Source: Oscillospiraceae bacterium (GTDB lineage Bacteria; Bacillota; Clostridia; Oscillospirales; Oscillospiraceae). From it: a DNA stretch of 64,000 nucleotides. Positions 43,630 through 51,188 of this stretch are shown piece by piece. The translations under genes were made by a program, and so were the position numbers. Under the pieces are notes generated by a model. The model had not been told where the DNA came from. It made no database searches and saw nothing but the letters and a program-made list of their open reading frames with translations. Positions within the stretch are counted from its first letter, which is position 1. Every line of letters starts with the position of its first letter. The stretch is from NCBI GenBank assembly GCA_902790375.1, contig CADARY010000008.1, positions 24,379 to 88,378 of the forward strand, written 5' to 3'.

Positions 43630-44115
43630 ATGGATGAACTCAATACCCAGGCCCCGCAGGAAGCCGAAATCCCCCAGGCCCCGCTTACGATGGTCATCGA
43701 CGACCACAAGCTCCCTATCACCGTGGTCAACAAAGCCGGCGAGGAGATCGGCGTTTTCCGATTTGATCCCAGCGATATAGGCATGGTAAAGCGCTACAAT
43801 GAGGTAATAGACAAGTTTAACTCTGCCCTCTCCAATCTCGACACTGACGGCGGGATGGATGCGCTCAACAAGGCCGGTGACAAAATCATCGAGTTCCTGG
43901 ACTATGTGACCGACGGCAACTCCCGCGAGGCGTTTTTCCAGAAGATCCACCCCCTCAGCCCTCAAAACGGCCATTTCTACTGTGAGCAGGTTTTCGAGGT
44001 CGTCGGTGCCTTTATCCGTCAAAGCTTCCAGACGGAGACCCACAAGATCAATGAGCGCGTCGCCGCCCATACTCACGGCTATAGGACCGGCAAACACGCG
44101 AGAGGCGACAGATAA
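43630..44115 (+). CDS. Tail-assembly-chaperone-like protein
   Basis: A 161-residue acidic protein with AGGAGG. The middle (FDPSDIGMVKRYNEVIDKFN) and FLDYVTDGNSREAFFQKIHP, then FYCEQVFEVVGAFIRQ, match the pattern of Gram-positive siphophage proteins encoded just before the tape measure. The adjacency to the tape-measure-like gene supports this. No slippery-site product was worked out. Confidence 0.6.
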   Translation: MDELNTQAPQEAEIPQAPLTMVIDDHKLPITVVNKAGEEIGVFRFDPSDIGMVKRYNEVIDKFNSALSNLDTDGGMDALNKAGDKIIEFLDYVTDGNSREAFFQKIHPLSPQNGHFYCEQVFEVVGAFIRQSFQTETHKINERVAAHTHGYRTGKHARGDR

Positions 44116-44151
44116 GCGCTGCTTGCCTCGCGCAAAAGGTGGTGATACACC

Positions 44152-46560
44152 ATTGACAACATTATCAAGATAGACACAGAACTCAGCACAGCCGGCTTCG
44201 AGGCCGGATCGAAGGCAATCAAGGCCGCTTGCAAATCCCTTTCCAGCACCGTCAATTCTATGGGGCGCTCCATAAAGCAGATTGTTCCCTCCATTCTGGG
44301 CGTTGGATCGGCATATCAAATCATTACAAAGGCCGCTCAGACCTTTATGTCCCAAAATGAGGAGCTGGCAAACCGGATGGGCTCCGCGTGGACCTCCCTG
44401 GGCAACCTGATCGGCCCAATTCTTGAAAAGGTCATCGGGTGGGTGACAACAGCGGTTCAGTACGTGACCGCCTTCCTCAAGCTCCTGGGCGTCACCGGCT
44501 CAAGCGCCACCCAGACAGGCAAGGCCACCGAGAAGGCGGCAGCCTCGGCAAAAAAAGGCGTGGAAGACCTCAAGCGGACGCTCCTGGGCTTTGATGAGCT
44601 GAACGTGCTGGCCGACAATAGCTCCTCTTCTCAGGAACAGAGCGGGACAGCGGGAGACGACCAGAAAAACAAGCCCCTTGCAGAGATCACCCCGCCGGAG
44701 TGGTTGACCCACCTGGCCGACCTCCTGAAAGGCGGACAGTTCGAGGAGTTCGGGCGAGAGCTGGCCCGGATGCTCAACAAAGCCATTGCAAGCGTTGATT
44801 GGGCGGACTTGGGGCGGAAGGTGAGCAACTTTTTCCTCGGTGTCCTCCGCGCCCTCTATGGTGCTGTTGACGAATTCGACTGGCGGCAGTTGGGACAGAG
44901 CATAAAGGCTTTTTTCCTTGCAATAGATTGGGCCGAAATCCGGCAAACCGTTTTTGAACTCCTGAAGTCAGCATGGAAAGGTGCTGTAAATCTCCTCTGG
45001 GGCTTCATGGCCGACGACGACAGCGCTGAAGCACCCCCGCTCATCAAATCCCTTCAGCGATTGGGCGACAGCCTTGCCGACCTCTACAAGGCCATAGACG
45101 ATTTTGTAAAAATGGCATGGGAAAGCGAGCTGAAGCCCGTCCTTGAGTGGACCATAGACACAGGCCTCCCGTGGCTTATCGACCGTCTGAGCGAGGGCAT
45201 AGGTTTTCTTGCAACCCTGATCGAAAATCACGGCCCGCTCATTCTGACCATTCTGCAGGCAATCGGCGCGGCCGTCCTTGCGTTCAAGATCGGTGAGAAG
45301 GTGGAGGCCCTGGTGGGTAAGGTCAGCGCATTGTGGGCTGTCCTCGCGGCTCACCCCATTCTCCTGCTCATCGCAGCCGTGGCCGCCCTGGTCGTGGTAA
45401 TCGTTCAGTATGGCGATGAGATTCAGGCAAAGCTTCAGGAGCTGGACACATACCTTCAGGGCGTTTTCGTCAAAGACTGGCGGGAGACCTTCGGCCCCAT
45501 TCTGGGCGGCATTCTCAACGGCTTTTTCAAAGTTGTCAAGGATATATGGGACAGAGTAAAGACCACGCTTGACGGGATTATCGACTTTATCCGCGGCGTC
45601 TTCACAGGCGACTGGGAGAGAGCTTGGACAGGAATAAACGAGATCCTGAGCGGGATTTTCGGAACTCTGTATGATACCTTCGCCGAGCTCGTTTCCAAGA
45701 TCGTACAGCACGGCGATGAGATCAAGGCCGGATTCCAGGCAATCACCGATTTTCTTAAAGGGACTTTTGCCCAAGATTGGACCGAGGTTTTCGGTCCCGT
45801 CCTGGGCGGTGTCCTGAATGGGTTCTTCGAGACTGTCAGCCGTATTTGGGAGTCGGTACAGACCATCCTTGACGGGGTAATTGATTTTATTCAAGGGACG
45901 TTTTCCGGAAATTGGGCGCAAGCATGGCAAGGTGTCCGGGAAGTGTTCGAGGGCATTTTCTCAGGGCTCGAATACATCTTGAAGGCACCGCTGAACGGTA
46001 TTATTTCCCTCATCAATGGCGCCATCGCCGGAATAAATCACCTGATCGACGGCGCAAATGCCCTGGGCTCCGTGGTGGGCTTCTCCATCCCATACCTGAA
46101 CGAAATCCCCTATTTGGCAAAAGGCGGCGTGCTGAAGCGCGGGCAAGTGGGCCTTCTTGAGGGCGACGGCGCGGAGGCCGTTGTCCCGCTCGAAAAAAAT
46201 ACAGAGTGGATAAGCAAAGTAGCAGACCAATTCATGGAGCAGCTTGCACCGCCGCTCGAAATGCGGTATCTTTCCGCGCTGCAAGGCATAGCCGACACCG
46301 TTTCTTTCAAGGCCCCGCCAATCGCCCAGGGCACAGTGATGCCCTACAGCGTCCAGGCCTCCACCGCTCAGACCGTGGGCGGAGATCAGAGCGCGGCTCC
46401 TGACCTTCTGGCCGTCCTTGAGAGGATCGAGGAGCGCCTGAGCAACATGGAGTATCAGTTGGGCGATATGCAGTTTGTGGCACAGTTTGGAGACCTCAGA
46501 GCGCTTGCCCGCAAGATCACCAAAGAGCAGCGCCGTGAGAGCATTTCACGGGGCGATTAA
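44152..46560 (+). CDS. Tail tape-measure-like protein, probably initiated at ATT
   Basis: An 802-residue protein if initiated at ATT 44152. The in-frame ATG at 44260 has no ribosome site, whereas AAGGTGG lies nine bases before the ATT, and the 36 extra residues (DNIIKIDTELSTAGFEAGS) look like a tape-measure N-terminus. Hydrophobic segments lie around residues 365-415. Two long repeats (DWRETFGPILGGILNGFF and DWTEVFGPVLGGVLNGFF, each followed by LDG-IDFI) span about 440-610. The end has the tape-measure signature LAKGGVLKRGQVGLLEGDGA, EAVVPLEKN. No tail-tube or baseplate genes accompany it. Confidence 0.75.
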   Translation: MDNIIKIDTELSTAGFEAGSKAIKAACKSLSSTVNSMGRSIKQIVPSILGVGSAYQIITKAAQTFMSQNEELANRMGSAWTSLGNLIGPILEKVIGWVTTAVQYVTAFLKLLGVTGSSATQTGKATEKAAASAKKGVEDLKRTLLGFDELNVLADNSSSSQEQSGTAGDDQKNKPLAEITPPEWLTHLADLLKGGQFEEFGRELARMLNKAIASVDWADLGRKVSNFFLGVLRALYGAVDEFDWRQLGQSIKAFFLAIDWAEIRQTVFELLKSAWKGAVNLLWGFMADDDSAEAPPLIKSLQRLGDSLADLYKAIDDFVKMAWESELKPVLEWTIDTGLPWLIDRLSEGIGFLATLIENHGPLILTILQAIGAAVLAFKIGEKVEALVGKVSALWAVLAAHPILLLIAAVAALVVVIVQYGDEIQAKLQELDTYLQGVFVKDWRETFGPILGGILNGFFKVVKDIWDRVKTTLDGIIDFIRGVFTGDWERAWTGINEILSGIFGTLYDTFAELVSKIVQHGDEIKAGFQAITDFLKGTFAQDWTEVFGPVLGGVLNGFFETVSRIWESVQTILDGVIDFIQGTFSGNWAQAWQGVREVFEGIFSGLEYILKAPLNGIISLINGAIAGINHLIDGANALGSVVGFSIPYLNEIPYLAKGGVLKRGQVGLLEGDGAEAVVPLEKNTEWISKVADQFMEQLAPPLEMRYLSALQGIADTVSFKAPPIAQGTVMPYSVQASTAQTVGGDQSAAPDLLAVLERIEERLSNMEYQLGDMQFVAQFGDLRALARKITKEQRRESISRGD

Positions 46561-46616
46561 GCAACACAGGGGAGCGGGAGTTATTCCGCTTCCCATCAGC
46601 GGGACTCCCGCTCAGA

Positions 46617-46682
46617 GTGTAACACATTAGCCCGCGGCAGCTCGCGCCGATCAGCGCGGCAGCCTTCCAAGATTGTGTTACA
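46617..46682. repeat. 66-bp intergenic repeat, copy A
   Basis: Begins GTGTAACAC and ends GTGTTACA (inverted 8-base ends) with GCCGATCAGCGC in the middle. A second 66-bp copy lies at 47009-47074; the two bracket a ribbon-helix-helix-like gene. Confidence 0.65.
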
Positions 46683-46705
46683 GCAAAAAGAAAGGAACGG
46701 CACCC

Positions 46706-47014
46706 ATGTCAGCAAAGACCAATATCCGGAGTTTTCGCTATTCTGACGAAGTGGCGGAAATCCTGGAGGCCCAGCCCGGCGACAGCCTCAACGCCAAGTT
46801 TGAGGAGCTGGTGAGGACCTGTTACCTCGCCATCGACGAAAGGCAAAGGCAGCTCGCCCGGATCAATGAGCAAATCGAGGAAAGGCAGCAGCTCCTCCTC
46901 AAGCTGGAGGCGGCCACCACCGAGCTCTCGACCATTGAGCGGGATCTTCGCTCGGTGGAGTATAGCTTTTCCAAAATCAAGCGCCGTGCGGCCGCCCTGC
47001 AAGAGGGAGTGTAA
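46706..47014 (+). CDS. RHH-like N-terminus with coiled coil, unknown
   Basis: A 102-residue protein from ATG 46706. Residues 5-30 (IRSFRYSDEVAEILEAQPGD) resemble a ribbon-helix-helix strand/helix; residues 40-85 form a coiled coil (LARINEQIEERQQLLLKLE). It is flanked by the two 66-bp repeats, which it might bind. Function unknown. Confidence 0.6.
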   Translation: MSAKTNIRSFRYSDEVAEILEAQPGDSLNAKFEELVRTCYLAIDERQRQLARINEQIEERQQLLLKLEAATTELSTIERDLRSVEYSFSKIKRRAAALQEGV

Positions 47015-47074
47015 CACAACTCCAAGCCCAGGCCGCCGCCGATCAGCGCCGCAGCACTCAAAAAACGTGTTACA
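47009..47074. repeat. 66-bp intergenic repeat, copy B
   Basis: Same length, ends (GTGTAACAC...GTGTTACA) and core (GCCGATCAGCGC) as copy A. It includes the stop codon of the upstream gene. Confidence 0.65.
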
Positions 47075-47091
47075 TAAAAGAGGTACAAACC

Positions 47092-47463
47092 ATGAAAATC
47101 AAAAACATCGGCAACACAACAATGTCTTTCAGCGGAACAACAATTATCCTGAGCCCCGGAGAGGAGACGGAAATCGACAACCACATTATGCAGGCCGTCA
47201 GCGTTCAAAGGCAGATTGCCGCCGGCAACCTTGAGGTAATCCAGGAGCCCGGCGACAAGCCCCAAAAGGCCAACTTCCGCCGCGGCGATCTCGTATTCAT
47301 CCGCAATAAGCACGGCGGCCCGCTGACAGTCCTCGACTCAATTCTTTATCCGGGTGACATGATGCAGGTTGACAGCAAGGACATCACCACCGGCCCCGTG
47401 GCCCGCGCCATCGAAAACGGTCTTCTTGAGATCGTGCCGGAGGAGCCCACTGAGGGCGAGTAA
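47092..47463 (+). CDS. Hypothetical protein with two beta-rich halves
   Basis: A 123-residue protein. Each half has the same plan: a short strand, then SPGEETEID or YPGDMMQVD, then a helix ending in NLEVI or GLLEIV. It looks like an internal duplication, of the kind seen in small phage structural proteins. Unknown function. Confidence 0.6.
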   Translation: MKIKNIGNTTMSFSGTTIILSPGEETEIDNHIMQAVSVQRQIAAGNLEVIQEPGDKPQKANFRRGDLVFIRNKHGGPLTVLDSILYPGDMMQVDSKDITTGPVARAIENGLLEIVPEEPTEGE

Positions 47464-47500
47464 AAGATATGCTACACATCCGCCTGTAATGGAGGTGTTT

Positions 47501-47851
47501 ATTTTCATCAGAGACATTTCAAAGGCCGCCGCGCTTCTCACCGACATACGCGCCGAAGTCAAAACGGCGCTTGACCTCATCAAAGGACAATGCTCCACCA
47601 CCGCGCCCACAATCGTCTTACTGTCCGATGCACTACGGCGCATAGATGAGTGTGCAGCCCTTCCAAACGTCCAGGCATTACCAGACCAACCACCGTACAA
47701 AAAAGAGTACCACACATTGACGCCGGAGGAAACCGGCAGCACCGCCACCGACGCCTCCGAGGGCAAAACGGTAGCCCCGCCCGTCAAGATGATAATACAG
47801 GACGCTTCGCGCCGATTCGACAAGGCGTTGGAGAGCGGCGAAATTCCATAA
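47501..47851 (+). CDS. Hypothetical protein, possible ATT start
   Basis: GGAGG at 47491-47495 sits five bases before an in-frame ATT (47501), while the in-frame ATG (47489) overlaps that site and has none of its own. From ATT the product is 116 residues (FIRDISKAAALLTDIRAEV...), helical first half, Thr/Pro-rich middle, helical end. Unknown function. A terminator follows. Confidence 0.5.
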   Translation: MFIRDISKAAALLTDIRAEVKTALDLIKGQCSTTAPTIVLLSDALRRIDECAALPNVQALPDQPPYKKEYHTLTPEETGSTATDASEGKTVAPPVKMIIQDASRRFDKALESGEIP

Positions 47852-47857
47852 AGCAAA

Positions 47858-47895
47858 AGAGCCGAGGCCCACAAGCCCCGGCTCTGTGTTTTTTA
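47858..47895 (+). terminator. Terminator of the element's main operon
   Basis: AGAGCCG pairs with CGGCTCT (outer stem) around GGC/GCC, followed by GTGTTTTTTAT. Serves the plus-strand genes and possibly the convergent 47900 gene. Confidence 0.7.
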
Positions 47896-47899
47896 TACG

Positions 47900-48253
47900 T
47901 TAAAAATCTGAAATATCATAATTAGGGTCCATATCTGGGGTGAAGCTGGGATAAGCCTCATTTAATGCGTCGGCTTCTGTTTCACACCAGTCTTTGAAGT
48001 ATCCTGCTCTGCTGAAGAGTTCATCTCCATTATCCTCTGCCCAAATAAGTGATTCTCGTGCATCGGATAAGCCTTTTAACATCTTAACAAACATGCTTAG
48101 AGGCATAGTGACTGTTTTTTCAGATTCAGCGACATAATCCCGAACCTCTTCGGTATCAAGAACACAGCTTAGTTCGTAAACAGAAAACGATTGTTTACTA
48201 TCAAGAAACTGCTTTCCAGCCTCTATATTTTGCCGTTCAAGTGCCCAATTCAT
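47900..48253 (-). CDS. Hypothetical acidic protein
   Basis: A 117-residue acidic protein (MNWALERQNIEAGKQF...) with AGGAGG before the ATG. It lies downstream of the ribbon-helix-helix gene on the same strand, so it is probably under the same promoter. No family recognised. Confidence 0.6.
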   Translation of the reverse strand: MNWALERQNIEAGKQFLDSKQSFSVYELSCVLDTEEVRDYVAESEKTVTMPLSMFVKMLKGLSDARESLIWAEDNGDELFSRAGYFKDWCETEADALNEAYPSFTPDMDPNYDISDF

Positions 48254-48348
48254 TCAAAATTCCTCCTGTCTTGATTTATATTTGTATTTTCAGAAAGGCG
48301 GGAGCGGGATGCTCTCGGCCTTCTGCTTTTCGGTATGTGGTGGATGCC

Positions 48349-48597
48349 TCAAGGCATTTGCGAGGGGTAAAAAATAGAGCCGTCGGCGGCCTTCGACATT
48401 TCTGTCATCATCGCCTCATTTATTGCCGCCTGTATAAAGTCGTTCACGGACCGGAAGCCGTGCGCCTTTTGGTATTCGTCGAGCATTTCCTTCATGCCCT
48501 TCGGCAGAGTCAGATTTACACGATCATATTTTTCCTTGATAAAGTTGTTTTTGTATGCGTTTGATGCTGCAATACCCACGATAACCCCTCTTTTCAT
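48349..48597 (-). CDS. Ribbon-helix-helix DNA-binding protein (Arc/CopG type)
   Basis: An 82-residue protein. Residues 23-62 fit the RHH fold: strand YDRVNLTLPKG, helix MKEMLDEYQKAHG, then FRSVNDFIQAAINEAMM. It is read leftward from a promoter whose -35 box overlaps one of three palindromes, so it is a good candidate for the element's repressor or an antitoxin-like regulator acting on those palindromes. No toxin partner was recognised. Confidence 0.7.
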   Translation of the reverse strand: MKRGVIVGIAASNAYKNNFIKEKYDRVNLTLPKGMKEMLDEYQKAHGFRSVNDFIQAAINEAMMTEMSKAADGSIFYPSQMP

Positions 48598-48660
48598 CCC
48601 ATAATAAAGTATCTATTCCGGGAGGCCAAACTATAAAGGCCTCTCCTCCAGTATGCACAG

Positions 48661-48689
48661 ATTATATCATTGTTTGCAAACTTGCGCAA
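48661..48689 (-). promoter_or_regulatory. Leftward promoter of the RHH gene
   Basis: Minus strand: TTGCGC (48684-48689), 17 bases, TATAAT (48661-48666). The -35 box lies inside the first palindrome copy. Confidence 0.75.
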
Positions 48690-48756
48690 TATAGGAAATG
48701 CACAAATAAACTTGCGCAAGTTTGTTTATTCCGTCAATTGAAACTTGCGCAAGTTT
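48678..48756. promoter_or_regulatory. Three operator-like copies of a 16-bp palindrome
   Basis: AAACTTGCGCAAGTTT is perfect at 48708-48723 and 48741-48756; a partial copy (AAACTTGCGCAATATA) lies at 48678-48693. Starts are 30 and 33 bases apart, about three helical turns. Copy 1 overlaps the leftward -35 box, copy 3 the spacer of the rightward promoter. Confidence 0.8.
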
Positions 48757-48766
48757 GATGTATATT
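48738..48766 (+). promoter_or_regulatory. Rightward promoter of the element's right-end operon
   Basis: TTGAAA (48738-48743), 17 bases, TATATT (48761-48766). The third palindrome occupies most of the spacer, so a bound protein should block it. Confidence 0.75.
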
Positions 48767-49051
48767 ATACTCACAGGGGGGGACAAAGAAACCCCGAACC
48801 GGAACCTTGAAAACAGCATACAGGATCAGCAAAACAGGAGAGGCCGAGGCAGACGAAAGTAGGCTCCAATCCCAACGGCGCAGCGGCTACGGCTGGGGCG
48901 TGCGAGGAGCGGATAGGGTGAGAAGCCAACCGAAACCAAGAAGGCAAGGCAAGAGCGGGAACGGATAAGGGAGAGTGGGATTTGCAAATGCAATAGATGC
49001 TTAAATAGCCACCCGCCGCCTCTCCAAAACATCAAAAAGGGGGAAAACACG

Positions 49052-49381
49052 ATGAAATACAATCTTTCCAAGATCATGACCCGCGCATGGCAGATTTTCC
49101 GCAAGGGCAAGACCACCTTCGCCGAAGCTCTCCACAGAGCATGGCAGGCAGCAAAGGCCGAGCCGATCAACGCCGAGCTCGTCGAGCTGGCAAAGGCCGC
49201 CGCCGGGATCTCCGAGGAGGTTCACTCCTGGGCAGGCTGGCAGCGCCTCGGCTACATGGTCCAGCATGGCAGCAAGTGCTTGTTCCAGACTGTTGTCATC
49301 GACGCCGCCAAAGGTGACGGCAAGACCAAAGTCAAGAGCTATTTCGGCGCCTCTCAGGTGCAGCCAATCCCCGCAGCATGA
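49052..49381 (+). CDS. Hypothetical small basic protein
   Basis: A 109-residue protein (MKYNLSKIMTRAWQIFRKGK...) after AAAGGGGGAAAA. Helical first half (TFAEALHRAWQAAKAE). Similar openings are common in small proteins of clostridial mobile elements. It is the first gene after the regulated promoter. Function unknown. Confidence 0.6.
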   Translation: MKYNLSKIMTRAWQIFRKGKTTFAEALHRAWQAAKAEPINAELVELAKAAAGISEEVHSWAGWQRLGYMVQHGSKCLFQTVVIDAAKGDGKTKVKSYFGASQVQPIPAA

Positions 49382-49512
49382 AAAAAGGCCACATATCCGA
49401 CCGCCGGCAAGCTGAACGGATATGCAGCCCATGACCACCGCCAACAAACGGAGGCCGCGCACAGTATAGCACGGCCTCCCGCTCGAAATCAAGAAGGAGG
49501 TTTCACATAGAT

Positions 49513-49701
49513 ATGAGCAAAACCCAGGCGCGCGACATGATCGCCGATCTGATCTCCACCGTGGAGTGCGCAGAGCTCCCGCAGTTCCCCGATCTCCTCG
49601 CCAAAGCGCAGAAGAGGCCCGCTCAGGATGTCGAGGACGCAATCGTCACCCTTCTGGCCGCCGGCTTCGGCCTCGGCCTTTACGCTGAGGGGGTGTGGTA
49701 A
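49513..49701 (+). CDS. Hypothetical small protein
   Basis: A 62-residue protein (MSKTQARDMIADLISTVECA...) with AAGGAGG. Helical; unknown function. An inverted repeat (GAGGCCGCGC...GCACGGCCTC) lies in the 130-base gap before it. Confidence 0.55.
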   Translation: MSKTQARDMIADLISTVECAELPQFPDLLAKAQKRPAQDVEDAIVTLLAAGFGLGLYAEGVW

Positions 49702-49702
49702 G

Positions 49703-49780
49703 GTGATAAGACAAATCATCTTCCTCGTCAACATGCTCCGCCTCCTCGCCGAGGCGGAGAAAGAGGAGGCCGCAGCATGA
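49703..49780 (+). CDS. Very small protein, uncertain
   Basis: A 25-residue frame from GTG with a GGGGGTGTGGTAAG purine-rich upstream, ending in a 4-base ATGA overlap with the next gene. It may simply be a translational link. Confidence 0.35.
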   Translation: MIRQIIFLVNMLRLLAEAEKEEAAA

Positions 49781-49971
49781 TTCAGGAGAAGGTTGCACTG
49801 AACATCACCGAGGCGGCCGCGGCTCTCGGAATCTCCCGCTCCACGCTATACTCCGAGCTGCTCCGCCGGGATGATTTCCCCGCCTTCAAGATCGGCGGCC
49901 GAGTGGTGATCCCGAAGAAGCGGCTCGAAGAGTGGGCAGCCGAGCAGGGCATGAGGAAGGAGGGCTTCTGA
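49777..49971 (+). CDS. Excisionase-family helix-turn-helix protein
   Basis: A 64-residue protein with the excisionase/MerR-like pattern LNITEAAAALGISRSTLYSE, then FPAFKIGGRVVIPKKRLEEW. Such proteins act as excisionases or small regulators. It lies under the palindrome-controlled promoter, so derepression could switch on excision (inference). Confidence 0.8.
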   Translation: MIQEKVALNITEAAAALGISRSTLYSELLRRDDFPAFKIGGRVVIPKKRLEEWAAEQGMRKEGF

Positions 49972-50204
49972 TGTCGGAAAAGGAAATCAAGAGCATGATC
50001 GTAAAGCTGCAGGAGATGCAGCCGCATGTATCAGCCCTGCAGAGTGCCATGACCGAAAAGCTCGAAGCAATCCCCGCAAAGGAGAAGAGCAAACAACGGT
50101 ATTGGGATGTCCGCTTGAGGTCATGCGCCGCAGATGACGCCTTCGAGAGCCTGGTCGGTGCAATATGCTCCCTTACCCAGGTTCTCAAATACTACAACAT
50201 ATAA
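49971..50204 (+). CDS. Small protein, paralog of the next gene
   Basis: A 77-residue protein starting at ATG directly after the excisionase-like gene. It shares EI-LQEM, SAL, YWDVRLRSCAADDAF, L-VLKYY with the 69-residue protein encoded at 50220, indicating a tandem duplication. Unknown function. Confidence 0.6.
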   Translation: MSEKEIKSMIVKLQEMQPHVSALQSAMTEKLEAIPAKEKSKQRYWDVRLRSCAADDAFESLVGAICSLTQVLKYYNI

Positions 50205-50219
50205 GGGGGATGGGTTTTG

Positions 50220-50429
50220 ATGACGGATAACGAAATTCAAGCCCTCCTCCAAGAGCTGGAGAGGATGAAAGAGAGCATTTCGGCCCTCGTGGATGTAGAT
50301 GCCGAAGTGCCACACTGGACCGATGTTCGGTTTTGGGAGCGCGATGCCGCCGAAGGAGCCGAGTGTCATCTACGGTTCACGATCAGAGCCCTGAAAAAGG
50401 TCCTCAAATACAGAAAGGAGGCCGCCTGA
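50220..50429 (+). CDS. Small protein, paralog of the preceding gene
   Basis: A 69-residue protein from ATG 50220 after AAGGGGGATGGG. EIQALLQELERMKESISAL, WTDVRFWERDAAEGAE and LKKVLKYR align with the preceding protein. The stop overlaps the next ATG by one base. Confidence 0.6.
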   Translation: MTDNEIQALLQELERMKESISALVDVDAEVPHWTDVRFWERDAAEGAECHLRFTIRALKKVLKYRKEAA

Positions 50430-50704
50430 TGCAGAAGGCCCAAAACGGGCGCAGGACGCGCGGAGGCCCCCGACCGAGTAACTGCCCTGGCCGCACAGAG
50501 AACATGCAGCCTGGGCAGAGGAGCGGGACAGGGGACCCCTATGAAGAGGCACTTGCCCAAACCGCAAACCTCGCGGCTCTGATCTGGGCCGCACAAGAAG
50601 CCGACAGCGCAGCGATGCGGGAAAGCTTCGTTGACCTTATGAATATGCCCCTCCAAGCATTGCTTGAGGCGCTTGAAAACTTAGAGGAGGAACTACAAAA
50701 ATGA
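50429..50704 (+). CDS. Hypothetical small protein
   Basis: A 91-residue protein after AAAGGAGG. The N-terminal 35 residues are Arg/Gly/Pro-rich and probably disordered; the rest is acidic and helical (LAALIWAAQEADSAAMRESF). Overlaps the next gene by four bases. Confidence 0.55.
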   Translation: MQKAQNGRRTRGGPRPSNCPGRTENMQPGQRSGTGDPYEEALAQTANLAALIWAAQEADSAAMRESFVDLMNMPLQALLEALENLEEELQK

Positions 50705-50841
50705 ACGAACTCAAAACCGAGAACAAGCTGGAGCAGCTTGAAGCCCTGATCGAGGCCGCCGAGCGATACATCGAGGAGCTGGACCAAAACCGAGCCCTCG
50801 CCACCCTGCAGGCCGCGCGGCAGATCATAGCGGCAGCATAA
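50701..50841 (+). CDS. Small helical protein, last gene of the right-end operon
   Basis: A 46-residue protein (MNELKTENKLEQLEALIEAA...), one long amphipathic helix, preceded by AGAGGAGG and coupled by ATGA. Unknown function. Confidence 0.6.
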   Translation: MNELKTENKLEQLEALIEAAERYIEELDQNRALATLQAARQIIAAA

Positions 50842-50847
50842 GACAAC

Positions 50848-50884
50848 AAAAGGCCCTCGCCCAGATCGGGTGAGGGTCTTTTGC
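50848..50884 (+). terminator. Terminator of the right-end operon
   Basis: About 15 base pairs (AAAAGGCCCTCGCCC with GGGTGAGGGTCTTTT, two wobbles) around an AGATC-type loop, with a T run. Confidence 0.8.
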
Positions 50885-51091
50885 TTTGATGGGGGGACAG
50901 CGAGACTCCCGCCGGCAAAGATAAAAAAGGAGACCGGCGGAGAAGCAGAAAAAAGAAATCATCTATATTATAGCACATTTCGCCAAAAAGTAAATCATAA
51001 ATGGCGCGTCGAGCAGTAAACAGAAAGGGCTCAAAAAGTAGTGCATAAAAGCCCGCTCAAGATGCCCCATTTTGAAGGCAAAAATAAAAAT

Positions 51092-51114
51092 GTTCACCAT
51101 TTCTGTTCACCACG
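51092..51114. promoter_or_regulatory. Putative integrase arm-binding repeats, right end
   Basis: GTTCACCA (51092) and GTTCACCACG (51105) repeat the left-end pair at 37402 and 37414 with almost the same spacing. Confidence 0.6.
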
Positions 51115-51188
51115 AACGTTTGAGCACTCTTGTATTGCTCGAAAAAGTTAAAGAAAAGGGCTAAAACATTCGTTTTAGCCCTTGTTTT

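Larger units (their letters stand above)
48598..49051. other. Control region of the element (divergent promoters and operators)
   Basis: No gene seen. AT-rich 48598-48780 holds the promoters and palindromes listed separately. 48781-49051 is a purine-rich leader (GGGGGGACAAAGAAACC and on) before the rightward genes; no clear terminator or riboswitch is visible in it. Confidence 0.55.

Noticed and set aside
48678-48756. CRISPR array
   Set aside because: The repeats are short perfect palindromes with 14-17-base AT-rich intervals overlapping promoter boxes; no cas genes.
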